A stretch of 32,234 bases of DNA from Candidatus Saccharimonadota bacterium (GTDB taxonomy: Bacteria; Patescibacteriota; Saccharimonadia; Saccharimonadales; Saccharimonadaceae): positions 1-32,234 of the forward strand of contig JAFWHT010000006.1 in the NCBI GenBank assembly GCA_017511965.1, given 5' to 3'. Numbering within the stretch: the first letter of the stretch is position 1; each line of letters starts with the position of its first letter. Below the pieces are notes generated by a model. The model had not been told where the DNA came from, made no database searches, and saw nothing but the letters and a program-made list of their open reading frames with translations. Positions 31,885 to 32,234 of the stretch are shown here, one piece after another. Made by a program: the position numbers and the translations under genes.

Positions 31885-32234
31885 AAATCTCCAGATATAT
31901 ATATATATATATATTAGTGGCTTTGCTTGGCTCGGCTCTTCTTACTTCCAATAAAGTCTTCGCTGAATCATCTCCAGCTTCCGTAGTAATCCCAGCCAGC
32001 TATTGTAATGTATCTACTGGCTCTAGTACTAGCTCTGGCTCTAGTAACACCACAGACACTCCTCACGTAGCCACCATTAACAATGGGACTTACAAAGAAG
32101 ACATTGGTATTACTACCTTCAAAGTAGTCTGTGGAGATAATGGTGGTTATAGTATCTATGCTATAGGCTATAGTAATAATGAATATGGTAACAATAAGCT
32201 ACTAGCCACCGTAGGTAATACTCTCTCCCCCTCC
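31881..32234 (+). CDS. Secreted surface protein with (AT)10 in its signal peptide, in frame, 5' part only
   Basis: Open from ATG 31881 to the window end (118 codons, no stop). It has a signal peptide MKISRYIYIYILVALLGSAL followed by LTSNKVFA/ESSPAS, with a good signal-peptidase I site after VFA. The hydrophobic core is partly encoded by the (AT)10 repeat (YIYIYI). The mature start is Ser/Thr-rich with a Cys (SYCNVSTGSSTSS), then DIGITTFKVVCGDNGGYSIYAIGYSNN. This resembles the IGTDTLTVNTTCSSGYTVSI stretch of the surface protein at 5295-7189, so the two are probably paralogs. Here signal and body are in one frame (phase ON). It overlaps the HdeD-like gene by 4 bp. The rest, possibly with InlB or FISUMP domains, lies outside the window. 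Confidence 0.85.
   Translation, partial: MKISRYIYIYILVALLGSALLTSNKVFAESSPASVVIPASYCNVSTGSSTSSGSSNTTDTPHVATINNGTYKEDIGITTFKVVCGDNGGYSIYAIGYSNNEYGNNKLLATVGNTLSPS
31895..31914. repeat. (AT)10 tract inside a signal peptide
   Basis: A 20-bp uninterrupted AT dinucleotide run occupies codons 5-12 of the second surface protein. A change of one or two units would shift the frame and stop translation soon after, so the tract can act as an on/off switch. Confidence 0.95.

Noticed and set aside
31736-31951. Minus-strand open frame over the second TA tract
   Set aside because: It is antisense to the HdeD-like gene and the new surface gene, and its YIYIYI comes only from the repeat.
1-32234. CRISPR arrays, tRNA or rRNA genes, insertion sequences
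   Set aside because: I saw no spaced direct repeats, no tRNA-like cloverleaf, no rRNA-like stretch and no transposase in either strand.

Overview
The window looks like a chromosomal segment of a small, AT-rich ultramicrobacterium of the Candidate Phyla Radiation, most likely Candidatus Saccharibacteria (TM7) or a close relative. The basis is the set of families (FISUMP/InlB-type surface proteins, an unusual LysRS motif 3, a phosphoketolase, GatCAB, a lone S10 gene), the very tight packing and many tiny overlaps. TGA is used as a stop throughout, which argues against the recoded Gracilibacteria/Absconditabacteria. The lineage call is inference from gene content, not from a phylogenetic marker.

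Layout. 1-4265: end of proS, then greA, lysS and uvrB. 4255-7189 (minus): an ORF6N/PLD-like protein and a large InlB/FISUMP surface protein whose signal peptide and body are in different frames, joined at a (TA)n tract. 7327-10063: a phosphoketolase split into two overlapping genes, then a PIN-TRAM protein. 10047-12746 (minus): a class A penicillin-binding protein, divergent from murJ. 14469-17951: gatC, gatA, a small membrane protein with an Rx4H motif, and gatB. 17943-19427 (minus): a membrane glycosyltransferase. 19500-26177: fusA, thyX, an unknown minus-strand gene, tuf, a transglutaminase-like gene and rpsJ, that is, a str operon (fusA-tuf-rpsJ order) broken up by inserted genes, each unit with its own promoter and terminator. 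26199-31240: an operon of a MurF-like ligase, an alpha/beta hydrolase, a DegT aminotransferase and two FemAB proteins, probably for peptidoglycan bridge or envelope modification. 31273-end: an HdeD-like membrane protein overlapping the start of a second surface protein.

The most striking signal is that both surface-protein genes carry a long (TA)n dinucleotide tract inside the signal-peptide region. One is out of frame as sequenced (OFF) and the other is in frame (ON). This suggests slipped-strand phase variation of a paralogous surface protein family. A second signal is promoter architecture: most genes have TATAAT, often as extended TGnTATAAT, 6-7 nt before the start codon, so their mRNAs should be leaderless. 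A smaller set (fusA, thyX, tuf, rpsJ and inserted genes) has real leaders with Shine-Dalgarno sites. Several of these promoters overlap the stop codon or terminator of the preceding gene.
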